Source of the DNA: Acorus gramineus
Taxonomy: Eukaryota > Streptophyta > Magnoliopsida > Acorales > Acoraceae
NCBI GenBank assembly: GCA_030737835.1
Contig: JAUJYN010000045.1
Location: forward strand, 582,905 to 646,904
DNA: 64,000 nt
Direction of reading: 5' to 3'
Positions 34,801-48,300 of this stretch are shown here, in pieces. A model generated the notes under the pieces. It did no database searches, had not been told where the DNA came from, and saw only the letters and a list, made by a program, of their open reading frames with translations. The position numbers and the translations under genes were made by a program. Each line of letters opens with the position of its first letter. Positions within the stretch are counted from its first letter, which is position 1.

Positions 34801-37800
34801 TTTATCCCCATATTCATCGGAGGATGCTCGAGGCCTGTTAAAAGCTGCTATTAGGGACCCAGATCCTGTTGTTTTTCTTGAAAATGAACTTCTGTAAGTG
34901 TTCTACTGTTCTTAAAGCAAAGTCAACTCTATATAACTAATTTCTATTTGAGGCTAAGTTCTGTTATCCAATTTCTGAACTATTTTCAGATATGGTCAAT
35001 CATTTCCCGTTTCAGCAGAAGTTCTCGATTCCAGTTTCTGTCTTCCTATAGGAAAGGCTAAGGTAATTGCTTCAGAAAGTACTTATATGAGATTTTCTTA
35101 TTACATGTGTGTTTTATACTATTAGTTCACAGATTGAGCAGGAAGGAAAAGATGTGACAATTACTGCTTATTCAAAGATGGTTGGCTATGCTCTCCAGGT
35201 GTGTACCATATTTCTGAAAATGCATGTTTTCTTTGATATTTTATTAGAACCACACCATCTCCGTACTTTTTACTCACAATTTCTGGTTGTGAAATATATT
35301 GATCTTTATTGGATCAAAATTGATATGGTCTTGTTGCAACTTAATGTTCAGCTGCAAACTAGTCAACATTAGAGTTCACTAATGACATGATAGATGACAT
35401 GGAATTCAGAAGCATTATTGCTGATGTGACTGTGCGCTGTATGTGTGAACAACTTGATTGGGACATCAGAATTTTGATTTTTTGATGGTTCCTTCTACAT
35501 TTGTTCTCTTATATGAACTTGAGATTTTTGATCTAATGACAAATATATACAACTCCCAATCCGATTAAGATCGTGCACAATTTGTTCTTGGTTCTTCTTC
35601 TTCTTCTTCTTCTTCTTTTGACTCTTTTCTGAAAATAAAAGAAGAGGTGAACATCTCCAACCACTTGTTGTTTTGGTCTTTGAATATCAAATTATAGTCA
35701 AACATGGAAGTACATGTAGCGCAAAATTGGTGTTCAATTAATTCACCACTTTTTGAACCATCCATCTTTGAAAGATCAACTGTAATGGATAATCTCTGTC
35801 ATGTAATTATTGGAAATTGTAAAGCGAGGCTGTCCACTGTCCAGGTTATGCTGGTTAGTTTTATCAATTTCTGATACCTATTCTGAGTTGCATTTTACGA
35901 GTCATGCTTTTTAATTTTTTTTTGAAGCTCAGGAACTTTACAATGTCAAACCTAGAACTTACTCAAATACATAGTGACTTTGAAATGTTGACTTAGTAGA
36001 ATTCCAATCAAATTTGTGCTTAACCTATTGTCATTTATGTGCCTGTCGCTATTTCACCCCTTTAATTACAAACAAAAAGATTTTCTTTCTTTACTTTCTT
36101 GTAATTCATTTTTTGAAGTCGTGTCTAGATGTGTTCAGTGAATCTCCAGTTCTATTCAACATAATCTATTTTTAAATGGCTTGGACTGGCGCATTTGGCA
36201 ATCTAATATAATATAATATTAATTATCTTTTTAATACTTCTATTTTCTTTCTTTAACTTTTAAAATTACGAAGTAATTCTACAAATTATAACTATTTTCT
36301 TTGTTGGCTACTAGGCTCAATCATTTAAATGTGCTGTGTTGTATATACGAAATCGATGTGTTGAAGTACACAAGGGGAACATGTTTGAATTTCTCACATA
36401 TTAGAATTATGCGTAGCTTTATTTGTTGAAGAGGTAGAAATACACGTGCATGATTAAATAAATTCACACTTCATGGACCCATAGTTACTGAGTTATCCTG
36501 AACTATGCAAAAATTGAGGTTTCTTGATTACTTTGTTGTACACGTGAATAACAAAAAGAAAAGTGGATTGACAATGAGAATTTAAAAATGTAAAATATGA
36601 TCTGTAGGGAAATGGTCCAATGGACCTCTCTATTTTTATTTTATTTTTGAAGAAAAGGTTGGCTTCGCCTTTGTATTAATCAAAGTAAAAGCCCAAAAAG
36701 GGCAAAAACACCCCACCCACAAACAGCCAATCACCAAACCACAACAGGGCACCAAAAGTAGAAGAGAAATATTCGAAAAAAATTTCTGTAGGACTAGGGC
36801 AAACAGGCGGAGGTAGCCTTCCCAGCTCGACCGTAAGGTCAGCCACAGGGGGTCCCTCCGATATAAAAAAAAAAAAAAAAGTAGAAGAGAAATCTACTTA
36901 AGGCACCCCAAGCAAGTGGACTATCTCCGCTAAGAGAAATGACCACTAGTAAAAGAAAAATCGCTCGATATTTTGGCTTGGAGGTTTTTTCTGGTCAACA
37001 TTGAGGCTGGCCAAGTGATAACTAAGATAGAATATTCACTTTGAAAGATCTTGATGAAAGGGACTACTCCATATACATGTTTTTATTTTGGGTGTTCAAC
37101 GTCGCTTGTGCTCATTAAATAAATTGTGAAAGTGGAGTCTCAGATGAGTTGCTCTCTCTGGGCCTGGGTTTTGGTTGCCTCCTGCCTGTGTTTCTCTATC
37201 CAGGAAAGCATTTGAATGTTTCTCCCCCTTTGCTCGTCATAGTCAAGTCGATACCTCTAGATCTATCATAAGCAGATACAGGTAGTTCATCATAGTCAAG
37301 TTGATACCTATATCTATCATATGCAGTTATGGGTAGTTTTTTTAGGAATCTGATCATATAGTCCTCGTTTACTTTCTAATTCCTGTTTGATTTTTGTTCA
37401 GGCTGCTGATATTCTCTCCAAGGATGGAATCAGTGCTGAGGTAAACTAAATTGACTTTGCCCTTGTTCTTGGCTCTTATGGATAGAAATAAATTTGTTAT
37501 CTAGATTACAAGATCTTTGCTCAAATATAATTTTTGATACATGTCATCAATCTTCGGTCAATCAGTCCTTTAGACAGAGCTGCTATCGATTCATCTGTTA
37601 GAAAAACAAACAGACTAGTGACAGTTGAGGAAGGCTTCCCGCAGCATGGAGTTGGTACAGAAATCTGGTTTGTTCCATTTCCTAGATTTCTTAAAAACTT
37701 CTGCTTATGCATACCTAGCATCGTTACATGTTAATTAGTGTTTCTTTTATATCTGTAGTACATCTGTCATCAAGGAAAGCTTTGGATATCTAGATGCACC

Positions 37801-39040
37801 TGTAGAGAGGATTGCTGGAGCTGATGTTCCAAAGCCTTGTGCAGCAAGTCTTGAGAGATTGGTTGTTCCACAGGTAAATGGCACTTGTTTGCATTTACAT
37901 TCTTTTTTTATATTCTCATGTTAGCATTTGAGCCCAGAAATACAGACAAAAAATGGAAATTAATAACAAAGAACTTTCTTAGTCGCTTTGGAAATCTTAC
38001 TCCCCAGACAATCGTGGGCATTTCCAATGACCCTTTTATGTATATTAAAATGTTAACTGCTAATGATGATCTACACACTTGAAAGAACTCTATGATGTCC
38101 CAGGTCCACATGAAAAGTATCATCTGATGCATGGAAATTAAACCTTAAAATAATGCAACTTGATTTATGGTTATTGATCACAAAAGTTCAGATATCCATG
38201 ACCCCAGTGGACTTCAATTCTCCACCACCTGAGGAATATTGAATTTCTCATCAATATGATTGTCAAGCATGGTAAATTTTCAAATCAGTAATGGAAATCC
38301 CATCAATAAATGGACAGATGAGGCGTGTCCATTAATGATTAATAAAACCTTCATAAATTAAAAAAAAAAACTATCCATGAAAATCTCATCAATACCTTAT
38401 GATGGAGATGGAGTGTCATCCATCCATGACCCCGTTTGTTTCTGGTATAAGACCCCGGATAAATCCGGATAACCCCGGATAAGAATTTTCAAGTGTTTGT
38501 TTACCCCGGATAACTCCTGATAAAGTATGCCAGAATAAACCCTGATAAAGTGGTATATGGATTCCAATCAACCCCTGAAATTAAAGTTATCCTAGGTTAT
38601 TTCATCCAAAGAATATGTGGGTCCACTGTCAAATCAACTGTCATCACCTCTTATAAATCATTTGTCAAATCAAATATCATTATTTTTTACCTTTTATAAA
38701 TCATTATCCATACTTTATTCACATTTTACCTAAACAACAAAACATTTATTCTTAAGTTTACCAACGAGAATAATTTAAAACACAACCAAACACACAATCA
38801 CTTTATCATTATTTATACTCACTTACACTTGGATAAATGTATATCGTAGAATAAAATCTATCCCCATTCCAAACGGGGGTAAATGTAACGAATCAAGCAT
38901 CATGTTTGGAGCCCATCATAAAAGAAATTGGGAATTGCGTCATTCTTATCGTTTTTTTGTTTCGCGTGTAGGTGGAAGATATAGTTCGTGCGGCGAAAAG
39001 GGCGTGCTACCGGTCAGTTCCATTGGCCGCAACTGCTTAG
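31823..39040 (+). CDS. PDH2: Pyruvate dehydrogenase E1 component subunit beta, mitochondrial
   Basis: Fourteen coding exons: 31823-31873, 31957-32034, 32779-32859, 32945-32971, 33083-33145, 33266-33352, 34154-34279, 34760-34893, 34990-35062, 35133-35198, 37402-37440, 37543-37667, 37759-37873, 38972-39040. They join in phase to 377 residues, near the family length (about 363-375). Residues 1-40 are an Arg/Ser-rich mitochondrial presequence. The transketolase-like pyrimidine-binding domain follows, with [36 protein letters not shown] and [17 protein letters not shown]; the C-terminal domain has [15 protein letters not shown] and [10 protein letters not shown]. With E1 alpha it decarboxylates pyruvate and acetylates the E2 lipoyl group in the mitochondrial matrix. 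A 5' UTR intron is likely (about 31675-31814). All introns are GT-AG except the one before exon 12, whose end reads AT. Introns 10 and 13 hold mobile elements. Confidence 0.95.
35588..35619. repeat. (CTT)n microsatellite in intron 10 of the PDH E1 beta gene
   Basis: About ten TTC/CTT units. Confidence 0.9.
36640..36757 (-). mobile_element. LINE 3' end fragment in intron 10
   Basis: On the minus strand the sequence reads GCCCTTTTTGGGC, then TTGATTAATACAAAGGCGAA and GCCAACCTTTTCTTCAAAAA, ending in A-rich units (ATAAAATAAAAA). This is the usual look of a plant LINE 3' end. Length and family are uncertain. Confidence 0.5.
36771..36880 (+). mobile_element. Small retroposed element with A-tail and 13-bp target duplication
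   Basis: GTAGAAGAGAAAT lies on both sides (36758-36770 and 36881-36893). Between them is a ~95-bp GC-richer core (GGCGGAGGTAGCCTTCCCAG, GGGGGTCCCTCCGAT) ending in an A15 tail. This fits a SINE or a severely truncated LINE inserted by target-primed reverse transcription. No A or B box is clear. Confidence 0.7.
38429..38880. mobile_element. MITE in intron 13 of the PDH E1 beta gene
   Basis: The left end ACCCCGTTTGTTTCTGG and the right end in reverse ACCCCCGTTTGGAATGG are inverted. Inside, CCCCGGATAA and related CCTGATAAAG phrases repeat at least six times. Target duplication was not clear, so the superfamily stays open. Confidence 0.6.
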
Positions 39041-42000
39041 CTGATTCTTCCGACTGAAATCTTCATATCAGTTCACAAATAATTCAGTTCCCAGATTTAC
39101 TATCTCCTCTTCCAGTTTTCACCTTTATTTTTTTGAAACTCAGATATTCTGGTATCTGAGAAATGATTTTTTTGGCCACTGTCCGAAATGTGATTGTACT
39201 GAGTTTGTTCAGAGCTACTGAGAAGGAAGAAGGTGAGCTTGTAATAAGTCCAATCATTTTTATTATTGTTGATGTATTCTTTTCTAAAATGGTTGATATT
39301 AAGAGGTTGAATGGCTGGTTGTGATGCTTGTGATGTTAATATTTATATTCAGATCACAACACTGGTTGGGATGTTGCTTATGATGCATCACACAAGATTT
39401 GATCCTTTTAAATGTAGATTTTGGAATTAGACTTTGAAAATTAATGGCATGTATCATAATCATTTTAAAGCGAAAATGAACATGAAAAGTGTTTTTCACT
39501 CGAAACAATTTTTAGAACGTATATTTGTTAAATATTTTGGAAATGCTTTTCTTTATTCTAAAATTTTTTTTTTCTGAAAAAGGTTGGGCAACTTGAAAAT
39601 GAGTTTAATACAAGAAGTCTTTAAAAATGAGTGCGGATAGCTTTTAAATATTCTACTTTTATATGAGTAATATTTAATTCAAATTCAAATTCGATTCTAA
39701 ATGCATTGAAGAAAACAAAATTAACTTCTAATTATGTAAAATATCTATTTTTAATTTAACAAAATTATGCTCTTAAAAGGCTATTTTCAAAATCTAAGTT
39801 AGGTCCAAATTTTTTTTTTAAACTCATGTCAAATGCAGTCTAACAATTCATTTGGAAGTGTATTTACATGTTTTTGGATTTACAAACCCATAATCGACCG
39901 AAATGCACTTCTAAATCGTCCCTAAGTATAACACTTGCAAAATGCACTTCTAAATCGTCCCTAAGTATAATACTTGCAAAAATTAGATAAGTTGCTTTAT
40001 TAAAACAGTGTTTGGTAGCGGGATTATAAAACTGATTTTTGGTAAACGCTAGGTTTAAAACTGATTCTACAAAAAGTTTCCCCTCCCCCCCCCCCCCCTC
40101 CCCCAACTTTTGAAAATCGTAACTTTTAGATATTGTTTTTTAAAATTTGTTCAATCGTGCAATTAAACACTACACTGCCTAAAACAAAGTTTGGGTTATA
40201 TTATTTAGTCCTGACAACCCAATGAACCCTTCAAAGGGCTGCTAGTTAGCTAGTCTGCTGGCCTAGAAGGATGAAAAAGTACATCCAAGTCTTCACTCCT
40301 CAAGAGTTCCCATTTGTTTCAATCTTTCAAAAGAGCATTATTACGGCAAATCATCTATTTACCATGTCAATGAAAAATATTTAATTGATTATGTACTTCA
40401 TTTTTCATAAAAGAATATATTATATTGATCAATTGTATATTTAAATCAAAACGTGTGGAGATTATAAACAAGGTCTCAAAAAGTTTTGAGTGTAGCATTC
40501 CCTTTCAAAATCAGCTTTGATTTTTTTGCTTAGTCATTAAGAAAAACATCCCTCTTGACCAAAGAAAAAGACCCTCAAGAGTCCTTTCAGAGCCAGTCTT
40601 TGTTTCATACTTTCATATATGTTTTTTTTGATAGGGACATTCAACTGATGATGTATGAGCAACAACAACAAAATGTGTTTGAAGATATTTGATCAGGCCC
40701 CACAAAATATGTTCAACACGTTTTTAAACTGAAACAAAAACCTATAAATATTGTGGGGACCTCCTAAGCTACTAGATTAATATCACATAAAGTCTGGACA
40801 ATGATTTATATTGATTGATTTTATAGTCCTACTTATCATGATGCATTTGAAGAGCATTTAGGGAAGTCCAATTTAATTTATTTATGTTTTTTTTATATAT
40901 AAATATCAATCTAAAGAATTTCTTGTGTCTTAAAAACCCATGCTTAAAATATTAATTAAAGTTTTAAAAAGTGTGTAATACTATTTTTTTTTTTGAGGTA
41001 ATACTATTTTTTATTGGTTAGCTTCCATTGACATTTTTTTTTATTATGTACATTAAATTTTTTTATTGTTTATGCACCAATAAAGTTAAGTCAAGTAGAG
41101 GACACAAATTAAACAGTTTAAAGCAAATGTGTAAATTTTAATTAAAATAAAAACATTCTGTTTATAAATGGTTTTGTGTTATATATGATGATTCTCTTTA
41201 GCTAACACATTAGTTTTGGGACTTCGACCTATGTCTCAATGAAAATTTGTAATCAAAAGGTCCTAGATGCTTGAGTTTCAATGCTTAAGTAGCAAAAAAA
41301 TATGGTTTTCTGCGTTTGTCAAACAGATGATTGATCTATTGAAAATTTAAAAGTTAATTTCATGTGCTTCGATTTAGGTTTGTCGAATATCTAAAAGACA
41401 TATTGTTTATAAATATATCCCAAATTTTATAAATTACATGAATATTCAAATGCTTGGAATTTTTAATGGACATTATTTCAAAATATATATTATATATATT
41501 ATTTAGACACATTTATCTTATACCCTCGTTAAATGATTTTTATTTTTATTTTCCACCGAGAGGAGATGAAAAGCTCTTGTACTTGAATTCCACCGTTGGC
41601 AAACCAAATATATATATCATATTATTTGTATCATATCCTAAATAATTCAAATATAGATATTAATATTAAGATATTTTATATTCAAAATAGATACTAGCTT
41701 AAACAATCAAGTAACATATAAAAAAAAAAACAAAAGATGTAAAATAAAAAAGACTCTCATCCCATTATAATAGTTATTTAACTTCTAAGATTATGACTTT
41801 ACAATATCCATGAGATTCAAATATTTATTGAAACATATAAATGAGTATACATATAAGCATTTCTTTTTTATTTTTTAGATACGATTTGAAATGGACACAA
41901 ATATTTTTATAGTAATTGAGATGGTGAGTTATAAAAAAATAAAGAATTGGTAACTGAATTAAAAAAATCCGAATTCCTTTATCCGCATCCGCATCCGCAT

Positions 42001-42387
42001 CCGCATCCGCTTCCGCTTCCGCTATGTTGGGCTAAATAAAACCACAGTCAATAGTCAATAGTTACTATCCCAGTTTCAACCAGAAGACGCTCGCTTTCGA
42101 CCGTCCAAATCATCTTCAACGGTCTAGATTTGACACTTCAAATAAAAACCCAAACAAACAAAGCGGAGAGGAAACTCAGCAGCTCTGTCTGAAAAATCCA
42201 AACAAATTCTCTCTCTCGGCGGATCTGAAAACGAAATCACGTTCAATTCGATCGATAATAAACCCTTCTTTAATGGAGTTTCAAAGATCGAATCGGCTCC
42301 TGGTCTTCTCATAGGGGGGAGAGAGAGAGGTTTTGGTTTCCGATTTGATCTTGTATTTGTGGATTCGATCGATTCGGGACATCAGCG
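39041..42387. other. Intergenic region between PDH E1 beta and the BAR-domain gene
   Basis: The first ~220 bases are probably the PDH 3' UTR. A 39-bp tandem duplication starting AAATGCACTTCTAAATCG lies at 39901-39978. A C-run broken by single T lies at 40081-40104. Near 40690-40770 GGCCCCACAAAATATG and ATATTGTGGGGACC form an inverted pair, a possible MITE. A hexamer tract of CCGCAT/CCGCTT units lies at 41982-42022. The 42130-42387 stretch is the likely promoter and 5' UTR of the next gene. Confidence 0.6.
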
Positions 42388-45300
42388 ATGAAGTCCTCTC
42401 TGCGGAAGCTGAGAGGGGGGTTCAGCTTCCACAAGGGGGATCCGAAGGAGAAGAGGAACCGCGAAGTGTCGGCGCAGCTGGACGAGCTTGCGCAGGCTTC
42501 TCAGGTACTCCCTCGCCTAGGGTTTCTGCTCAACTTGCAGAGATCGAACATGTTCTCTTTAATTTTCAGGCGTGGAGTTTCGAATTCGTGAATTTCGTAG
42601 TGTTGATGTTTTAATATCAAGTTCGACTGTTTGGATGCATTGTTTACTGTTAATTTGATGTCGTTGCGTGATCTGATGCTGCTTCGAAACTTATATGAAT
42701 ACGTTGAGTAATAGAACTGGGAGTCTGGGACTTGTTGGGTGTGTGTGTGGATCTTGGAATCTTAAGTTACCTGTAAGGCAATTGATTTTGGATGATTTGA
42801 GTACTAGCATTAGCTGTAGGAATAGTGGATTTGCATTCGGTGATATAACGAAGTGATAAAAGAGAGAGTGACTGGTGGGGATTTTGTGTTGGTGCTTCTA
42901 TGATGAGTCAACTATGAAGTATCACAATGACTATTAGAAAGTGTTTTTGAGTCAGTTGATGAATTTTTTTGATAAAAAAGTATTACAATCTTAGTTTATG
43001 GTATGCGTTTTTCAAGTCCAAGGGAGTATGAACAGTTTCATAAACGTAAGTAGTGTAACCAAATGAGGTGGATTTTGATGTCATTTTTGTGGGCGGCATT
43101 CTTGATTTCTTTGAGATGTTATCTGAAGTGGGACCCGTTATGATGCGATTAGGCTTGTCTTGTTGTTTTAAATCCAGGAGATATGCATATATCCCATCAT
43201 GTATCACCACTACTTGTTATCTTTTAATAAGTGATATGCATGTAAGTAAAATGTAACAGATGTTTAAATGATAATGAACCTTCGAGTATTGTATAAACGA
43301 TCATGATGGACAATCACAAGAAATATGGAATTTATGAAACTATAACACTTGTCTCATGTTCTAGTAAATATTATATAGTCATTGCTTGATTATATGATAA
43401 ACTAACAGTGATTATGAACTTTCATACGAGTTAGTGGAAAAGTGGGATTTGAGGTATCAGGTGATTTTTGTTTTTGCAGGATATGCAAGACATGAAGGAC
43501 TGCTATGATAGCTTACTATCTGCTGCAGCTGCAACTGCAAACAGTGCATATGGTACATTCATTGCATATGCTTTTTCCCAAGTGGGACACTGTTTATTGC
43601 ATTTGCTTTTTTGATATGGTACATTCACTGGAAACTGAAGCCTTCATCAATACACAGATTTACCATGAAACATATTCCTGCACAGCATGACATCACTTAA
43701 TAAATTACTTTTCTTGTGAATATTGATCAATTTGAATTGGGCATTCAGCCATCTTCATAAATAATCTACTTAGATTAATATATCTTGGTGCAGAGTTCTC
43801 AGAGTCGTTGCGGGAGATGGGTGATTGTTTGCTTGCGAAAACTGCGTTGAATGACGATGAAGAAAGTGGTATGTGTAGTTCCTTTAATTGCTTGTTGACC
43901 CATCTTTATTGGCATACTAGGAGATGCCCTATGTTATACATGCTGCCAGCTGCTGAATAAAAATAAAGAATGCCAAAGTTAGTATGCAACTATGCATTTG
44001 GTATTTGGCAAGTGAAGAGACAACACTCCTTATGATAGCTTGGCCAAAGAGCATGAAGTCTCTTGTCATGTTGGGCATGGGATTGCTGCACATTTTCTCA
44101 AGATGTACTAGACACTTTTTTTCCCCTTTTCCCGGTTATGGTGCTATACATAATTGATAATTCTTATTTTTGCATGATTCATTTTCCTGTCAAGCAGGTA
44201 GGGTATTGTTGATGCTGGGTAAACTGCAGTTTCGTCTTCAAAAAATTGTTGATGGCTATGTAAGTTTTAACTACCACTTTTAAGGAAAAACAAGTAGACA
44301 ACCTTACAGTCATCATTTGGACAAAATACTTTGAAATGAAACTTAGCATGATAAATTTTCCTTGGAAATTTCAGCGTGCTCATGTAGTCCAGACAATAAC
44401 AACTCCATCAGAGTCTCTTCTCAATGAGCTTAGAACTGTGGAGGTTTGTTTTTATCCCTGCATCGACTTCATTTCATTTGTGGTATGCTTTGTTGGTTGC
44501 TGCCAAGGTTCAGAAATTTTGATTTTTGGATCACTGTCTTGTTATTACTTATTTCTTATCCATTGTTAAATGTGAAAAGAGCTTCTAAAGCTTCATGTCA
44601 TGTACTGAAACGGATGGATATAGGTATCTTGTACTAGTATATATATAGGCATAAATTTCATTTCTTGAAAAGCAGAGACCAGCTTTTCAGTTGAATACAA
44701 CTAAGAATATTTGCTTACTAATAGTTGTAGATAAAGTAAATTTCAAGATGTTTATTTATCATGGGTATTTTTTATTGCTTCATTGGACATTTTCTGATTT
44801 ACCAAAATTTTTTTTTTTTTGTGTGTGGTGGGGTGCGTCATTTTGTGTAGCTGTCATAAATCTATGCCTCTTGTATTAAATACCTTTGTTAGAATTTTGC
44901 ATTTGAGATTCTTGACAAAAATATGGGCCAAGAGGAAATTCTTGAATGCTACCTTTTGTTATCTTTTTTCTATAAATATCCCCATTTCAATCTTTATCAA
45001 ATTTCCAAGTGATGCAATATGAAAGCAAGCCATTCACCCCAATATAAGATTTTTTTTGCCTTGGAGTGGTTCCTCCATAAAGAAAGCAAAATCCTGCAAG
45101 TGCTGTGTATTTCTCAAATGAAATTTGTACATAATGTAACTTCCTTTTCTTTCAATGAATGATGGGAAGCTTACAACACCTACAACCACTTTGTTAGAAC
45201 TGAAATAAATCTTCTCGACATGCTTATGAACTCCCATAAATTTATCACAAAATGTATTATATCTTTTTGAAAATAGATGCAAAAGGCCCATGCTGCACAC

Positions 45301-48300
45301 CTTGAAATTTATGCCTTGTATTTTAAATTGTATAAGCATCTTGCTTCATCCTTCACCTTTTCTTTTTTTATATTATTTTAAACATTGTTTCCAGAAATCC
45401 GCTGCATATTGAATCGTATATTATTTGAGAACCCACTGCAATAATTCTTCTGAAGGCCCTTGTATATCTCTTGTGCAGGAGATGAAACGGCAATGTGATG
45501 AGAAAAGGTGAGAAATGAACATCACCAAATTCTTCTTTAACACTTTTTGAAGTGACTTTCTTCTCACTAGACCCCCTTTTTTTCTAAAAAAAAAAGAAAT
45601 GTGGTTAATCATATGTTGGCGGTACAAAAAGAAAAAGGCAAGTCGAGAAATGCCAGGGGAGAAAGTTTTACATCTCAACAATTGCAAACAGCTCGAGAAG
45701 AATATGATGAAGAGGCAACTTTATTTGTCTTCCGTTTGAAATCATTGAAGCAAGGCCAATCTCGCAGTCTCCTAACTCAAGCTGCTCGACACCACACAGC
45801 TCAGGTACTTTATAGTTTTTCCAGGGACCAGGATTTTTGTGTGGGTGATTTTATTTACTATCTCTTATCTTTCCTCTCCATGCGTCAGTTAAATTTCTTC
45901 CAGAAAGGACTCAAATCTGTAGAGGCAGTTGAACCACATGTGATGTTGGTTACTGAGCAACAGCATATTGATTACCAATTCATTGGGCTGGAAGACAATG
46001 ATGCAGATGAAGGTGATGATGATTATGGCTATGATCCCACTGATGAGGGAGAATTGAGTTTTGACTATGGGCAAAATGACCAAGATCAAGAGGCTATTTC
46101 AACTTTGAGGAACTCAATGGAGGTGAGAAATGTAACCACCTAGTACAGGGAAGAACAAGAAATCCAATTCATTCCAATACCTTACTCATTCACTATAGTA
46201 ATGTATAAATGACCTATTTTACATTAATTTAATCGTTGATAAGAATTTTGAGCATGATTGAGTTCTTTTTTTTGTAACAACATGGATTTTCCTCAACAGT
46301 GATGAAGAACTTGAATAATCTGTAATGCTTCAATATATGTCAATCAAGTAGACAACATATGTTGAAAACTCAGGTACCTCACAAAGTATTATCAAGCTCT
46401 TTTATTTGGATGAAGTGAATGTTTTATAGAGGGGAATGATGGAAAATATACATATTGTCTGAAGACTTGTAGATGTCAGTCTCCAGTAATTACACCAAAA
46501 ATAATCTTAGTTCTTCTGTTTTGGGATGTCATTCCAGCAACCTGTGCCTCTGTATTTCCTCACAGCTAATGTGCACTATTTTATTGGAAGTAGTAAATGG
46601 ACAAGTCCGTGAGAGAACTTTTTAACACTTTTATCACGATGTGTCAAGATTTTTCAGAGATACTGAACCCCTTTATTGCACTCAATTTTTTTTAACCAAA
46701 ACCATCCTTATACATCATATAAAGTACTGTTACAATCAACGCAAGCTCACTATTTGAAAAACTAAAGTTCAACGGGAAGTAGGTCAAGTTCTCTGTCTGG
46801 TATTTTGTCCCACTGATGCATTAGTTTCGTACAAATGAGAAATAAATGGCTACCATGCAGAAGCTAGATAAAAAAATTTTGGTTCTATGTCATTTATTGA
46901 TGCAATTCTTTATAGGATATCTCTTACAGTGGCCCCAATACCGGGTAACTGGTTGAGCACTATGTTCAGCTTGGGTTTAAAATGCAGGTTGTATTCATGA
47001 GTGTGTGTCTAGTCAATTGTTTATTTGGTCAAAAGATGAATGTGTGTGTGTGTGTTGCTGTATCGTGTGTTTGATCCACAAAATTCATCCTTCTTAAAGT
47101 CAATATTTTAATAGAACTGTAGAAGTCAATAATAATTATGATGATGATAATAATATGTTTTTTTTTTAAATTATAAATCATCACAACTGTTGTTGTATAC
47201 CTTTCCGTTAATCTTATATTGATGAAGTTAATCATTTAAATTGACCCGCGTGGATTATTTACAGCTAATGCTGAACTTGTATTTTTGGTAAAGTCTTTGG
47301 TAAGGATTGTAAAATGATGCTGCTGGTGATAAATAATCATACCCTTACTGTTTTACTGAGACTTTGTTAGCTTTTCCTCTAGCTGGAAGTCTCATATTGC
47401 TATTTTACCATGCAGCTTGATCAAGTAGAACCTGCAGATGCTCATCAAACCAATATGGAAACAGAGGTGAAGATCTTCATCTTTTAAATTATTTGCGCTT
47501 GAGATTTTTAATATATACAAAAGTTTCGCTTTCAAACTTCAGTAGATTAATGTAATAATTGACTTGTTTCCCAATTTAGTGAATCGTGTAGCTAATCTAC
47601 CTTTCCTTAAAAAAAAATTCAGTAGATGAAAGTTTTTATGTTATTGATGACTTCGAGAACAGTGTCTTGCTATTCTTGTGGTGGTGATTGTTTGGAAAGA
47701 ACTACTCTGAACCAGTTTAATTCAAACTCCAGAAATTTGATATGAACTTTGGTCGTATGCGTTATTGAACTTTGTTACATCTCCCATTTACTGAGCTAGA
47801 GGAATCCCGTCCATTAATGTTTTCCTGCTATTCTTATTTTTCAAGAAATCTGTTGATTAGTTATTATGCCACAAGCTTCAACATGATGTACCAGCCAATC
47901 AAGGGAGACTGCCAGACTGGGTTTAACTATTGGTTGGTGTTTGACTTGCTCTAGAGGTTTAATATGCTGAAAACAGAATTTATTTATTTTACTCTTCTTA
48001 TTTATCCTTAGTTTAACATAGAATCCATTGGGAAAAAGCATCAAGCCACTAATTTGTGATCCCAAACTGATTTTTCTTATTGTAATTAAGATATGTGATT
48101 ACAATATTGATTGTAAAGTTAAAAATCACCCAATAATTCTTGCATGGAAAGTAATTCTTGCTCATCTAATGATCAATTCAGTGTTACTAAGCAGATGTAT
48201 TGTTCTAGTGCATGGATTAAATAGAGTTAGCATGGCTGCCATCTAACCTAAACTGTAAGTTGTTCACTACAAATAAGAAATAGTGAATTGAAAAACTTTT

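Noticed and set aside
40081-40104. G-quadruplex-type regulatory site from the C-run
   Set aside because: It is an interrupted homopolymer with no loop pattern and no nearby gene start; a slippage tract is the simpler reading.
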